DNA from: Trichomonas vaginalis G3
Lineage: Eukaryota > Parabasalia > Trichomonadida > Trichomonadidae
DNA: 64,000 nt
Reading direction: 5' to 3'
Assembly: GCF_026262505.1 (NCBI RefSeq)
Contig: NC_067205.1
Span: 124,001 to 188,000 of the forward strand
Shown here in pieces: positions 17,976 through 27,286 of the stretch. Within the stretch, counting starts at the first letter, position 1. Each line of letters opens with the position of its first letter. Made by a program: the position numbers and the translations under genes. The notes under the pieces were generated by a model, which was not told the DNA's origin, made no database searches, and worked only from the letters and a program-made list of their open reading frames with translations.

Positions 17976-18794
17976 ATGAATTTTACAAAACCACCGCTAC
18001 CCTTTTTTGGAAATAAGAGTAGATGTAAAGATATTCTATTGAGAGAACTTAAGAAACTACCGAATGGTCTAACATTTGTAGACTTGTTCGGTGGAAGTTT
18101 CTATATATCCCATTTGTGCCATACTGTATTTCCTGACTCAAAGATTATATGCAATGACTTCGACAACTATATGAACCGTCTCAAACATATACCAGACACA
18201 AACAAAATATTGAAAGAGTTAAAAGAAAAGATACCTATAGGTAAGATGGAACGTATACCATTAGATAAGAAAAATACTGTCAGAGAGGTTTTGAAAAAAG
18301 CAGAGTATATTGACTGGGATAGTATATCTGCTAGACTATTGTATAGTGGTTCTATAAGAGTTCATGACATTGAAACACTTATGTCAAACGTTTTATATCT
18401 TAACTATACAAAGGTTTTCAAAGAGAACATAGAAAAATATACTGAGGGTATAGAGTTTGTGAGATGTCGTTGGACAGAGTTGTATGAAAAATATAAAAAC
18501 AAGGAAAATGTTTTCTTTATAGTAGACCCGCCGTTCTATAACACATGCGATTTTCAATACCAAGTAGACTGGACTTTGAGAGACTCTTTAGAAACTTTAG
18601 ACGTTTTACATAACCATCCATGCTTTTACTTTACATCCGATAAAAGTGGTTTGGAAAGTGTCATGAGATGGTTAGAGGACATACATGACTATGAGTTTAG
18701 ATATGACAAGATAGAATATGAGAGAGGTCCTATAAACCGGAAAAAGTGTCATAACAAAGAAATTTTATTGGTAAGTAAATGTGGTTTGAAATAG
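17976..18794 (+). CDS. D12-class adenine-N6 DNA methyltransferase, copy 2
   Basis: 272 residues; start at 17,976 by agreement with copy 1 and with the T-rich motif CATTTTTATTAAATATAAA directly before it. Same FxGxK, DLFGGSF and DPPF motifs as the copy 1 gene, with only a few residue changes. Looks whole. First gene inside the left TIR. Confidence 0.9.
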   Translation: MNFTKPPLPFFGNKSRCKDILLRELKKLPNGLTFVDLFGGSFYISHLCHTVFPDSKIICNDFDNYMNRLKHIPDTNKILKELKEKIPIGKMERIPLDKKNTVREVLKKAEYIDWDSISARLLYSGSIRVHDIETLMSNVLYLNYTKVFKENIEKYTEGIEFVRCRWTELYEKYKNKENVFFIVDPPFYNTCDFQYQVDWTLRDSLETLDVLHNHPCFYFTSDKSGLESVMRWLEDIHDYEFRYDKIEYERGPINRKKCHNKEILLVSKCGLK

Positions 18795-18910
18795 GACTAC
18801 TTGTTTTAGGTTTTTTCCATTGTGTCATTTACTTATTTGACGTGGCAGAAAGATATAGAGAATATGAAGATGAGCCAATACCAGCAAATGTTCAGCATAT
18901 GTACTCGTAA
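18779..18910 (+). CDS. 43-residue single-pass membrane protein, copy 2
   Basis: Same as 12,654-12,785: an N-terminal membrane helix and an acidic tail. It overlaps the methyltransferase 3' end by 16 bases in a different frame. The TTTTATTGGTAAGTAA before its ATG lies within methyltransferase codons, so the overlap may be held in place by the start motif. Confidence 0.6.
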   Translation: MWFEIGLLVLGFFHCVIYLFDVAERYREYEDEPIPANVQHMYS

Positions 18911-18934
18911 GAGATATTTTTATCTAATATTAAA

Positions 18935-19297
18935 ATGGACGCACAGAACTTAGCGAATGCACAGCAACCTGGACAACCAAACCCAGAGAATATTCCAAAT
19001 GAAGTTAGAATACAAACTGCAATGGCAAACTATGGTCAAGTGCCAACAGATGTACAAATGCAAACTGCCATGTCAAATGACGCTGCGTTAGGTTTGCCAC
19101 CATGGTATGCAAATATGAGATGGAAAGAGTTTTATACAAACCCCGAAGTGGGATATAAACAACTTTATGCAGATGACGCGAACACAGGAGTTGACCCAGA
19201 ATATGTTTTCTACCAGAGGAGAAACAGAATGTATGAGCTCCAGTTAAAGAATGCTATGGAACTCAACAGGAAACGTAAGAGACTAGGCGGACATTAG
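18935..19297 (+). CDS. 120-residue Polinton protein, copy 2
   Basis: Counterpart of 12,268-12,630 with a single visible residue difference (ELNRKRK against ELRRKRK). Duplicated QTAM segments, aromatic middle, basic end. Unknown function; conserved position among likely virion genes. Looks whole. Confidence 0.7.
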   Translation: MDAQNLANAQQPGQPNPENIPNEVRIQTAMANYGQVPTDVQMQTAMSNDAALGLPPWYANMRWKEFYTNPEVGYKQLYADDANTGVDPEYVFYQRRNRMYELQLKNAMELNRKRKRLGGH

Positions 19298-19314
19298 ATT
19301 TTTACACGTAGTAA

Positions 19315-19557
19315 ATGGGTTTCTTTGGAAGAATAGGAAACTTCTTTCGAAATGTTGGAAGAGGTATATGGAATGGAATAAAATCTGTCGGAAGAGGAAT
19401 TTGGAACGGAGTCAAAAATATTGGTAAAAGAGTAGGTCAGTTTGTTGGTATTATACCTAAAGACCCTGAACCAGAAGAACAAGCTCCTGTTATACAACAG
19501 CCTGAACCTGCACCACAGTCTAGTTGGCAACCAAATCCAACACCTCAACCGTATTAA
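19315..19557 (+). CDS. 80-residue amphipathic virion-type protein, copy 2
   Basis: Protein identical to the copy 1 frame at 12,007. Glycine/tryptophan repeats (GRGIWNGxK) then a Pro/Gln-rich tail. Likely a minor particle component; inferred from composition and neighbours only. Confidence 0.6.
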   Translation: MGFFGRIGNFFRNVGRGIWNGIKSVGRGIWNGVKNIGKRVGQFVGIIPKDPEPEEQAPVIQQPEPAPQSSWQPNPTPQPY

Positions 19558-19559
19558 AA

Positions 19560-20408
19560 TTATATTTTTACCGTTCGATAGTAGTTGTATATGAAGCTAA
19601 GTTCTAAGTAAAACGCATGGTATAATGGAACTATTCTCTTTCTTCCATCTGTTGTAAACCATACTTGAAAGTCTGAAATACTTCCACTCGGTGGTTCATA
19701 TAGCTTTGTAGGTTTTTCGTAAAAGTCATTTGCCAAGCATAAAAAAGAGTTTTGTGCACCAGAAAATGAAGCATGAACTATAATAGCATCTGAGTCGAAA
19801 ACATTTTCATATGTTCCATTAGGGTTTTCGACTTCATAAAAGTTCGGGTGTACTGGATATTCTGCAGGCTGATTTAACATCCTCAAAAATCTATACCATG
19901 CCAAGTTGTTATATTTTGTAGAAATATAAACGTCTTCTCCAAGGTCTTCTATTCTATTGATTTTAACAGTTGCATTTTTCCTGTCATATAAAATATCGAG
20001 ATGGTACTCTCCTTCGTCAATGTTAAACTGGTTTGCATATTCGAGATAGATATCGTTTATTTTTTCTTGAAAAGCTTGAAGAGTTGTTTCTAAGTTTACA
20101 AGCAAACTAACTTGTAAAAGTTTTCCCTGTACAAATTTCTCATACGTACGTTTTTCTTTGTTATAGTATCGAACTTCAAAACCGACCGTAAATGGGAAAC
20201 CATGTATGGCTTCTGAAATGAACTTCATTCTACGAAAGCCAACAGCTTTTGTGACGGATGGGTCTCTTAGCCATCTTAAGGGGTAGTCAAAACGATAGCC
20301 TTCATGCTTTACGGTCTCTGTCTCAAACTTTTGACCGACATTCGTAAAAAGTTCATCTAATGGTTTAGTTGTAGCAACTCTTGAATTTTCTTTTTCTATT
20401 GGAAGCAT
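19560..20408 (-). CDS. 282-residue Polinton protein, copy 2
   Basis: Counterpart of 11,156-12,004 with a handful of substitutions. Same conserved blocks as its 286-residue paralogue at 26,118. Divergent from the fibre gene across an 18-bp start region, convergent with the 80-residue gene. Looks whole. Confidence 0.75.
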   Translation of the reverse strand: MLPIEKENSRVATTKPLDELFTNVGQKFETETVKHEGYRFDYPLRWLRDPSVTKAVGFRRMKFISEAIHGFPFTVGFEVRYYNKEKRTYEKFVQGKLLQVSLLVNLETTLQAFQEKINDIYLEYANQFNIDEGEYHLDILYDRKNATVKINRIEDLGEDVYISTKYNNLAWYRFLRMLNQPAEYPVHPNFYEVENPNGTYENVFDSDAIIVHASFSGAQNSFLCLANDFYEKPTKLYEPPSGSISDFQVWFTTDGRKRIVPLYHAFYLELSFIYNYYRTVKI

Positions 20409-20426
20409 TTTTTATCTAGAATAAAA
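20409..20426. promoter_or_regulatory. 18-bp divergent promoter region, copy 2
   Basis: TTTTTTATCTAGAATAAAA separates the ATGs of the 282-residue and fibre genes, mirroring 11,138-11,155 in copy 1. The near-palindrome around TCTAGA supplies a T-rich motif to both strands. Confidence 0.5.
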
Positions 20427-21714
20427 ATGTCGAAAGAAACAGCGTCTATGAGAGAAATACAACACAACCGACAACTCATTGTGCAAGCTCTAAATAAGAA
20501 CACAACGAACTTTTCAAACTATTCTAAGATATCTGAGTCATTGAAAGAAGGAAACTTAAAACTGACATTAAACCCAATGACAGATGAGTTTCTGTTTCAA
20601 GACAATAAGAACCATACTGTCTGTGTAAATCCAACAAAAGGAACTTTAAACGAGAAACCTATAAAAGAACTTCTTTTGAAAGCAGATATTGACAACAAAG
20701 CTGACAAAGAGTATGTCATTGAAAAAGTTCAAGAAGAACATGACAGAGCAGATGCAACATATGCAACAAAAGAGGATGTTGAAAAGAAAGCAGATAAAAC
20801 ATATGTTGACGATGAGTTAGCATATGTGGCTAGTGCGTTAGTGAAGAAGGCAGATAAGGAATATGTGGATGAAAAAGATAATGAAATTATAGAAAGGGTT
20901 GAATGGTACCATGAACGGACAACAAAGATTTTAAAAACTAAAGCCGATACAGGATGGGTTTCAGGATGTTTAGACCTTAAAGCCGACAAAGAAACTGTAG
21001 ATATGTTGACACAAACGGTTTCAAGTCATACCAGAGGTTTAATGGAAGATGGACAACAGTTGAAAGAGCTTGAGAAAGGTGTTACAGAGTTAAGGAATAC
21101 AAAAGCAGACTCGACATGGATAGCTGGATATGTAGATGCAACAAAAGAGTATATTTTCGCATGGACAGAAGGAACATACCCACAAAAACATCATACACAT
21201 AGCATCTCTGACGTAAATGAACTTCAAGAAAAGTTAGATAAGAAAGCTGACAAAACAGAGCTTCAAACGTTAAAGACTGAAATACTTCAAACAGTATATC
21301 CTATAGGTTCTATTTATACGTCAATGAACTCTACCAGACCAGAAGTAGTACTTGGTTTTGGAACTTGGACTCAAATAGTCGACAGGTTTTTGTATTGTGC
21401 AAACTCTTCAAAGGAAACAGGTGGAAGTAAAACGATTTCAGGTGAAAACCTACCTGCACACAGTCATTACATAAATTTAACTACAGCTGAAGCAGGTTGG
21501 CATAAGCATAGATATTGGGATTGGACAGGAATGACAAAAGGTAAAGGATATGATGTTAAAGACGACGTTAAGTTTGCTATAAATTGTTACTGGATGACAC
21601 TCAGGGAGGAGGAAGCCATACACATCGCATTACAGGATATGCAGAAACAACGGACAAAGTAAAGACTACATGCCACCTTACATGACAGTTTACGCATGGT
21701 ATAGAAATGCTTAG
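20427..21714 (+). pseudogene. Phage-tail-type fibre protein, copy 2 (broken)
   Basis: 411 codons are open. The head (1-60) matches copy 1. The shaft has repeated KADKxYVDEK units and one HTHSISDVNELQEKLDKKAD unit, fewer than in copy 1. The tip starts YPIGSIYTSMNSTRPEVV and includes GFGTWTQIVDRFL and LPAHSHYINL, as in phage collar/fibre tip domains. Tip-like DNA continues to 21,714, overlapping the integrase stop. Looks broken, about one break. Such tips bind cell surfaces, so this is probably the attachment protein of the virus-like form (inference). Confidence 0.8.
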
Positions 21715-22669
21715 TCGTCATTTTCAACTTCTTTAGCATATTCGTCAGGAGTTGTCTTATATTTGTTAGGAACTGTCTTTGAAAGTATACCACCTTGAAC
21801 TTTGACAAGTTTGAAACGAGGTCTGACAATAGTAGTTTTATCTTCTGCTTGCAGTCTGTACATTTTGCCATGTTTGCCTAAAACTTCATAATATTCTCTT
21901 GTATACTTTCTTCTATTTTTACGAACACGAACGTGAGTACCTGTCGAGTTCCCATTGTTGTCATAGTCAATAGTATTTTCATATGGGTCGCGTTTAGGTA
22001 TTTCTATTTTTACTTTGTCACCTTTCTGAAGTTTGAAGCCCGGCATTCTTTCTTGTTTGTCTCTTTTGACTAAACTATTAAATATATAGTCTTTCTCTAA
22101 GTCGGGGTTGTTTTTCATTTCTTCGGGGGAGTGGTTTCCCAAACCTTTTTGTTTACGGGTATTGTAAATATTTAAAACTTGTCTCATCTTTGCCATGGAG
22201 AAGTGTCTATACTTGTCGTCATATGACATTTCATTTGCTTCACCACCTTGTGGTTGGTTTAAGTCTCTTAAGATTTTTATACAACTGTCAATGACACCAA
22301 GAGCAGAATGGTTTTGGTCGACAATGAAATATTGGTTTACATTTTTTGAACGCAGATAGTTTTTAATATCGTCTGATTTGAAAGAACTTTCACAGTCAGA
22401 TGTCAGTTTTGTTGGATGGTATTTGTCAACGAATATTGTCAAAGCAGTTTTCACATCTAAAATATTTTTGGACCATAATGGTATGGCTTCACAGTATCTT
22501 GTGTTTTGACCGACAAATATTAGCCAGTATGGTGGTCCATCTTCTCTATACCTCGGAATGTTTTCCAAGATATCCATAAACCAAGCATTTGGTGTTGAAC
22601 TAAAGATTTTACCATGAGTGCTTTCTTTGTCGCTTTAGAAACATACGGGTCCTTGTTTGAATTCGTCAT
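21711..22669 (-). pseudogene. INT: Retroviral-type integrase, copy 2 (broken)
   Basis: 288 codons are open and cover most of the catalytic core (MDILENIP, LTSDCESSF, NHSALG) and the basic SH3-like C-terminal region (REYYEVLGKHGKMYRLQ). The start expected from copy 1 is at 22,669. Looks broken, about one break. Divergent from the 133-residue gene with about 16 bp between starts. Confidence 0.85.
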
Positions 22670-22685
22670 TTTTAACCCATAAGAA

Positions 22686-23087
22686 ATGGGTTTATTTGGC
22701 GCATTAGCAGGAGTCGCATCCAGATTTTTACCCGCAGTGGGAACAATAGCCAGAGGTGCATTTGGAATTGGAAGGAAGATTTTGAGTACATTAGGTATAC
22801 TGAAAGAGAAAGCACAACCTATTATACAAACTGTACAGAAAGGTTGGGAGGTAGCACGAGATGCAGCAAATCTTATTCCAAATCCTGAAACAAGAGGAAA
22901 AGTTCAAGGCTGGATGGACAATGTAGGAAGACAAGCAGGAAACTACTATAACAAAGCAAATGACTACTATAACCAAGCAGGGCACTATATGGACCAAGGT
23001 GAAAGATTCTTTAACAGAGGATATAACCATGCACAACAGTGGGTAAACAACAACCAACCTCAACCACCTCAAACGTGGGGAATGTAA
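22686..23087 (+). CDS. 133-residue amphipathic virion-type protein, copy 2
   Basis: Counterpart of 8,187-8,588. Amphipathic GLFGALAGVASRFLP start, helical middle, Tyr/Asn/Gln-rich tail. Like the 80-residue protein it may be an inner particle or membrane-active component. Looks whole. Confidence 0.6.
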   Translation: MGLFGALAGVASRFLPAVGTIARGAFGIGRKILSTLGILKEKAQPIIQTVQKGWEVARDAANLIPNPETRGKVQGWMDNVGRQAGNYYNKANDYYNQAGHYMDQGERFFNRGYNHAQQWVNNNQPQPPQTWGM

Positions 23088-23106
23088 AATTTTTTACTGA
23101 GATGAA

Positions 23107-23259
23107 ATGAACAATACAGCATTGAGACAAATGGGTTCAAGATGGCTTTGTCGGCTTCCAGCAGTTACACAACGTGTTTGTCAAGTTCTTCCTATACCTC
23201 AGGAAGTTTTAGACCGACTTAAAAAACCTAAACAACCAGTTGAAAACAAACCAAACTAA
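23107..23259 (+). CDS. 50-residue small Polinton protein, copy 2
   Basis: MNNTALRQMGSRWLCRLPAV at the N-terminus and a basic Pro-rich end. The 20 bases before the ATG (ATTTTTTACTGAGATGAA) recur exactly before the next gene at 23,279, which ties the two genes together in expression. Conserved in copy 1 with one extra codon. Function unknown. Confidence 0.65.
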   Translation: MNNTALRQMGSRWLCRLPAVTQRVCQVLPIPQEVLDRLKKPKQPVENKPN

Positions 23260-23278
23260 AATTTTTTACTGAGATGAA

Positions 23279-23862
23279 ATGACCGAAGAAGTTGAAACGG
23301 TAGATTTGACACCACAAACAAAAAGTTCAGAACCATTGTCAAAACCTGTCAAAGAACTTACAGATGAAGAGAAAAATTCAATAATAGAAAGTGCCAGGTC
23401 TGGAAATACAAACTCTAACTACAAAGTCACTTTTCATAAAAATGGAACGGCTAGTATCTCAAAAAAGAAACAGACTCTCACAAATAAAATATTGAAGTCT
23501 GAAGGAGCTTTCGAGACAACAGATGGAAAAGTTTACTTCACTGACCAACAGTTCATTATAGAACATCTCATTGACTTAGAGTCGAAATATTCTAAACTTT
23601 ACAACAAACACAAAAAGTTGAAAGGAAAACAAAAACAAATGGCATATGATATTTATGAAGATGTTGACGACACAACTGTTCCAGCAAGTGAAGTAAAGTC
23701 AGAGGAACCGAAAAGTGACGAAAAACCAATAGAAGAAGAAAAACCAAAAACTGAAGATAAACCAAAACAAAGTTTAGTTTCCAAACTAAACCAAGTCAAC
23801 CTTCATTAGCTGGTATGGGTTGGCGTCAAAGACTTATGGCAGCAGGTGGTTATGTAAAGTAA
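23279..23862 (+). pseudogene. Charged 176-residue protein before the polymerase, copy 2
   Basis: 176 codons are open: acidic start (MTEEVETVDLTPQTKSSEPL), a VTFHKNGTASISKKK segment, a coiled-coil-like LESKYSKLYNKHKKLKGK helix and a tail with repeated EEKPKxEDKPK. Conserved DNA runs on to 23,862, with a GMGWRQRL stretch as in copy 1, so it is probably slightly broken (about one break). Function unknown. Confidence 0.55.
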
Positions 23863-23892
23863 AGGAAAAAATATTTTTTTATTTTTATAAAA

Positions 23893-26046
23893 ATGCCCCC
23901 ATATAGAATGGACAGAAAGTCTGCTAGAATAAAAGCAGAGTTGCAAAGATATGGTTGGAGAGTTTCGAAGAAGTTTAAATATAGGAAGGGAAGACCCATA
24001 AAAGTCTATGACAAATTGTCTGGTCTTCGCTACGAAATGGACTTGGAAACAGCACGCGCAAATTATCCAAACAGACTAGAGAGGTTAGAAGAAGAGCGTC
24101 TTATGGACATGCCTTTCGATGTTAATGAACCTCAAGTTGAAGGACACGACGGCTTTGCCAGATTCTATTGGAAACATGACGAACAATTGCATCCTTTGAG
24201 AAGGAAAAAAGGAAAAGGTGAAGACACACATGCTCCCATGGAAAGAACAAGATATGCATATGAAAAGTATCGTGAAGTTAGAAGTCAAATTACTTCTGGT
24301 CGAACCTTTACAGTAAACTTTGACGATGGAAAGAACAAAGAAGGCTTCATGGGAGTACTTGCTGCCATACAAGACGGAAATAAGAAAGGACACAATCTCA
24401 GACTAACCGTAAAAGATTTGGATGGTCATATTTACTATGCACATGGCAATGTCACAACAGCCGCACAACTTCTTGACGCTTTCAAGACTACAAAGAGAGA
24501 ACAAATGTTTGACTCCGACTCAGACATTTTGAATGCAATTGAAGGAATTGCAAGCGTGAAGTTCGAATGGTACCAACCTAACCCTCAAGTAGTCAGACAA
24601 CATGCTGGTTATTTCCCGTTCAGAAATAAGTCTGACATTGACTTGACAAGGTATGGAATTTACAATTCAATTGAAACAATTGTCAATGAACCTTGCATTC
24701 TTACATGTCTCAGGAACTCTGGTCTTGTTACAGATGAGAAGATGAAGTATCTTGAGTCATGTGTGAAAACAAGGTACATTCTTAGAGGTCAATTGTCAAA
24801 AGTTGCACCGTTGGCAAATGTCAATATCCGAGTTAACATTCCGACTGAGAAAGGTTCTTCACATGACGACTATGTTGTTGACTTCAAATTACCATGGTTG
24901 AAGATTGTACTTGTCCACAACCACTTCATGTTGAACGAAAGTCTTACAAACCCATTGTTCGGAAAAGGCAAGTGCAACATTGTCAGAGCTGTTAACATTC
25001 TTTTCGAGAAAGGCTTGTTGGAACCAATTCCAGATGACAAGCTGACAGAAACTTTTGTACCAAAAGACGAAACAAACTTTTCATTGTTAGCAAGACCAAA
25101 AGTTGTTCCAGACAAAGTTATAGCACAAAAGAAGTACACAGTTCCAAAAGGAGTTGGATTGTTCGGATACCAACCTGAACCAGAAGAACTTCCAATGAGG
25201 TTGCAAGAACTTCAAGATGCTATAAACAAACTTCCATTGAGACATCCAATTGACGTCAAATTGTATTGGAGAGCATCAGAGTTATGTCAGAAGGTTTTAT
25301 ATGAAACAGGCTGCCTCGACGATGTTTATGAGATAACAGGAGAAGTTTCTCAGAAGATAAGAGACTCACTTGAATTTCCACGAACTGGACCCATTGGTTG
25401 CGACAAGTTCGACTCAAACGAAAAGATATACTATGTCGACCTTAACGCTGCGTACATGAGGTTTGTCCAATATATTCCGACTGGAATTCCAAACGAAGAT
25501 GGTGAGTTCCCGGGAAGGAACTATACAGTTGGAAAAGTCATACAACAACTGTATGATATTAGGAAAGCTTCAAACCCCAAACTTGCAATGACACTCAAAT
25601 TGCTTATGAATTCGACATGGGGATATTCCATTAAAAAACCTCAAAAGATGAAGAGTAAACACTATGAGAAGGTCGACAACTTTGTTGAAAGGTTTTCTCC
25701 TTTTGTTTTGAAGTACGAGTTCACCGAAGGTCAAAATGGCTTAGTAACCACATTAAAACCTATTGTCGAACATTGGTCTTATCCTCAGTTCGCAAAGGCA
25801 GTCCTTGACAACTACAATGAGTTCTTCTCGGAAATCAAATCCAAAGTTGTGGTATACTACGAGAACATTGACGCACTCATGACGAACGAAGAAGGGTATA
25901 ACAAACTCATTGAAATGGGAATGGTCGGTGAAAAGATGGGCTGTTTTAAGCTAGATAAGGTATTTTCCGAAGTTCATGTCCTCTCCAAGCGTAAGTACTG
26001 GGGTATACTTGAAGACGGCACAGAAATAAAACATTGCATGAAATAA
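23893..26046 (+). CDS. POLB: Polinton family B DNA polymerase (protein-primed type), copy 2
   Basis: 717 residues. YYVDLNAAYMRF at 513-524 (motif A-like), MNSTWGYSIKKP near 572 (motif B-like) and the YYENIDALM stretch near 654 mark the polymerase palm; the N-terminal half is basic (MDRKSARIKAEL) and not confidently assigned. It should replicate the element by protein priming, as inferred for the family. The frame is open throughout and close to the copy 1 sequence. Start motif TATTTTTATAAAA immediately precedes the ATG. The last codons and stop are triplicated (see repeat). Confidence 0.85.
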   Translation: MPPYRMDRKSARIKAELQRYGWRVSKKFKYRKGRPIKVYDKLSGLRYEMDLETARANYPNRLERLEEERLMDMPFDVNEPQVEGHDGFARFYWKHDEQLHPLRRKKGKGEDTHAPMERTRYAYEKYREVRSQITSGRTFTVNFDDGKNKEGFMGVLAAIQDGNKKGHNLRLTVKDLDGHIYYAHGNVTTAAQLLDAFKTTKREQMFDSDSDILNAIEGIASVKFEWYQPNPQVVRQHAGYFPFRNKSDIDLTRYGIYNSIETIVNEPCILTCLRNSGLVTDEKMKYLESCVKTRYILRGQLSKVAPLANVNIRVNIPTEKGSSHDDYVVDFKLPWLKIVLVHNHFMLNESLTNPLFGKGKCNIVRAVNILFEKGLLEPIPDDKLTETFVPKDETNFSLLARPKVVPDKVIAQKKYTVPKGVGLFGYQPEPEELPMRLQELQDAINKLPLRHPIDVKLYWRASELCQKVLYETGCLDDVYEITGEVSQKIRDSLEFPRTGPIGCDKFDSNEKIYYVDLNAAYMRFVQYIPTGIPNEDGEFPGRNYTVGKVIQQLYDIRKASNPKLAMTLKLLMNSTWGYSIKKPQKMKSKHYEKVDNFVERFSPFVLKYEFTEGQNGLVTTLKPIVEHWSYPQFAKAVLDNYNEFFSEIKSKVVVYYENIDALMTNEEGYNKLIEMGMVGEKMGCFKLDKVFSEVHVLSKRKYWGILEDGTEIKHCMK

Positions 26047-26078
26047 AACATTGCATGAAATAAAACATTGCATGAAAT
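26029..26078 (+). repeat. 17-bp triplicate at the polymerase stop codon
   Basis: Three tandem copies of AAATAAAACATTGCATG span the last codons, the stop and the 3' flank of the polymerase gene. Copy 1 has two copies (5,228-5,260). Each unit carries its own TAAA, the poly(A) signal-like tetranucleotide reported for the presumed host. Confidence 0.85.
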
Positions 26079-26117
26079 AAAAACGTTTTTAAAACAGTAT
26101 ATTTTTACATATATTAA

Positions 26118-26978
26118 ATGCTTCAGGTTGAAAAACAAAGAACAAAAGTAGCAGATACAAAACCGTTAGACTATATCTTTACAAATGCTGGCAGGAATAT
26201 TTCAGATGAAGAAATTTCATCCCAAACATACAGGTTTGACTATCCAATTCGTTGGCTTCAAAGTCCTTCAGATGCAAAGGCAATAGGATTTAGAAGAGTT
26301 TTGTTTTCAAATAGAACTAACGCGTTTATGTTCGCAGTATATTTTCATGGTCAGTATAAAGGTTCTGATGGTCTAATAGAAAAATTTGACGAAATGAAAA
26401 TCTTTACAATTCGTTCAGACGAAAGTCTTGAGAAAACTCTAAATGACTTTCAAACTCAAATAAACAAATACTACTGGGAATTTCAAGAAAAATACCACTC
26501 TTTACTAAATGGAACATACTATCTGAAACTAGAATATGACAAGATGAACTCCACAGTTTCATTTCAAAAGATTGAAATTAACCCTCCAAGAGATACAGAG
26601 TTTTTATATTGGGGAGTAGACAAACGTTCTTGGGCACAATTTCTTCGGTTACTAAACCAGAACGAACCATTACCACCAGATGGTCCATTTAAATTTATAC
26701 TTCCACCAGCAGATTTGAAAGTTTATAGAAACGTGTTTGACCCTCAAAATGTCATGTGTCATGCAAGTTTCAGTTCAAGCAACAACAGTTTTCTGTGTAT
26801 CGGTAAGGACTTTTATGACTTTGCTTCTAAATTCTACGAACCACCTAGTAACAGTTTCTCTGACTTTCAAGTTTGGTTCACAACAAACGGTGTGCAGCAT
26901 ATTATTCCATTGTACTATGACTTTTATCTCGAATTGTCTTTCATATACAACTACGGAAAAGTGCTGAAAAAGTATTGA
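26118..26978 (+). CDS. 286-residue Polinton protein, copy 2
   Basis: Counterpart of 4,318-5,178 and paralogue of the 282-residue protein. Shares VADTKPLDYIFTNAGR, the FDYPIRWLQSP block, YEPPSNSFSDFQVWFTT and a C-terminal LELSFIYNYGK. Found directly downstream of the polymerase in both copies. Unknown function. Looks whole. Confidence 0.75.
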   Translation: MLQVEKQRTKVADTKPLDYIFTNAGRNISDEEISSQTYRFDYPIRWLQSPSDAKAIGFRRVLFSNRTNAFMFAVYFHGQYKGSDGLIEKFDEMKIFTIRSDESLEKTLNDFQTQINKYYWEFQEKYHSLLNGTYYLKLEYDKMNSTVSFQKIEINPPRDTEFLYWGVDKRSWAQFLRLLNQNEPLPPDGPFKFILPPADLKVYRNVFDPQNVMCHASFSSSNNSFLCIGKDFYDFASKFYEPPSNSFSDFQVWFTTNGVQHIIPLYYDFYLELSFIYNYGKVLKKY

Positions 26979-27286
26979 AAAATATATTTTAGGTGAAGAG
27001 GTGAGATCTCACCTGTTTTCTCACCTGTTTTTTCACCCTCTTGAATTTTCATGAATTTCCTTAAGATAGAAAAAAAGTGAGTTAAAATGAGATGTTTACT
27101 GAACTGGTTGGATGTCGCCTTCTGAGGTTATGTAGAACGGCTGACCCGAGAAGTGGAACAAGACTTGTACTGTTTCAAGACAATGTCCGACGGTTAAGCC
27201 ACAAACGAATGTCCGACGGTTAAGCCACAAACGAATGTCCGACGTACCACCAAAAAATATTTTTTATTTTTATTGTAAGAACTGAA
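26979..27286. repeat. Spacer with GTCCGACGGTTAAGCC iterations
   Basis: No gene. Contains TCACCTGTTTTCTCACCTGT repeats at about 27,008-27,045 and two to three units of ACAAACGAATGTCCGACGG at 27,185-27,245, then the T-rich start motif and TGTAAGAACTGA before the KilA-N ATG. Confidence 0.6.
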
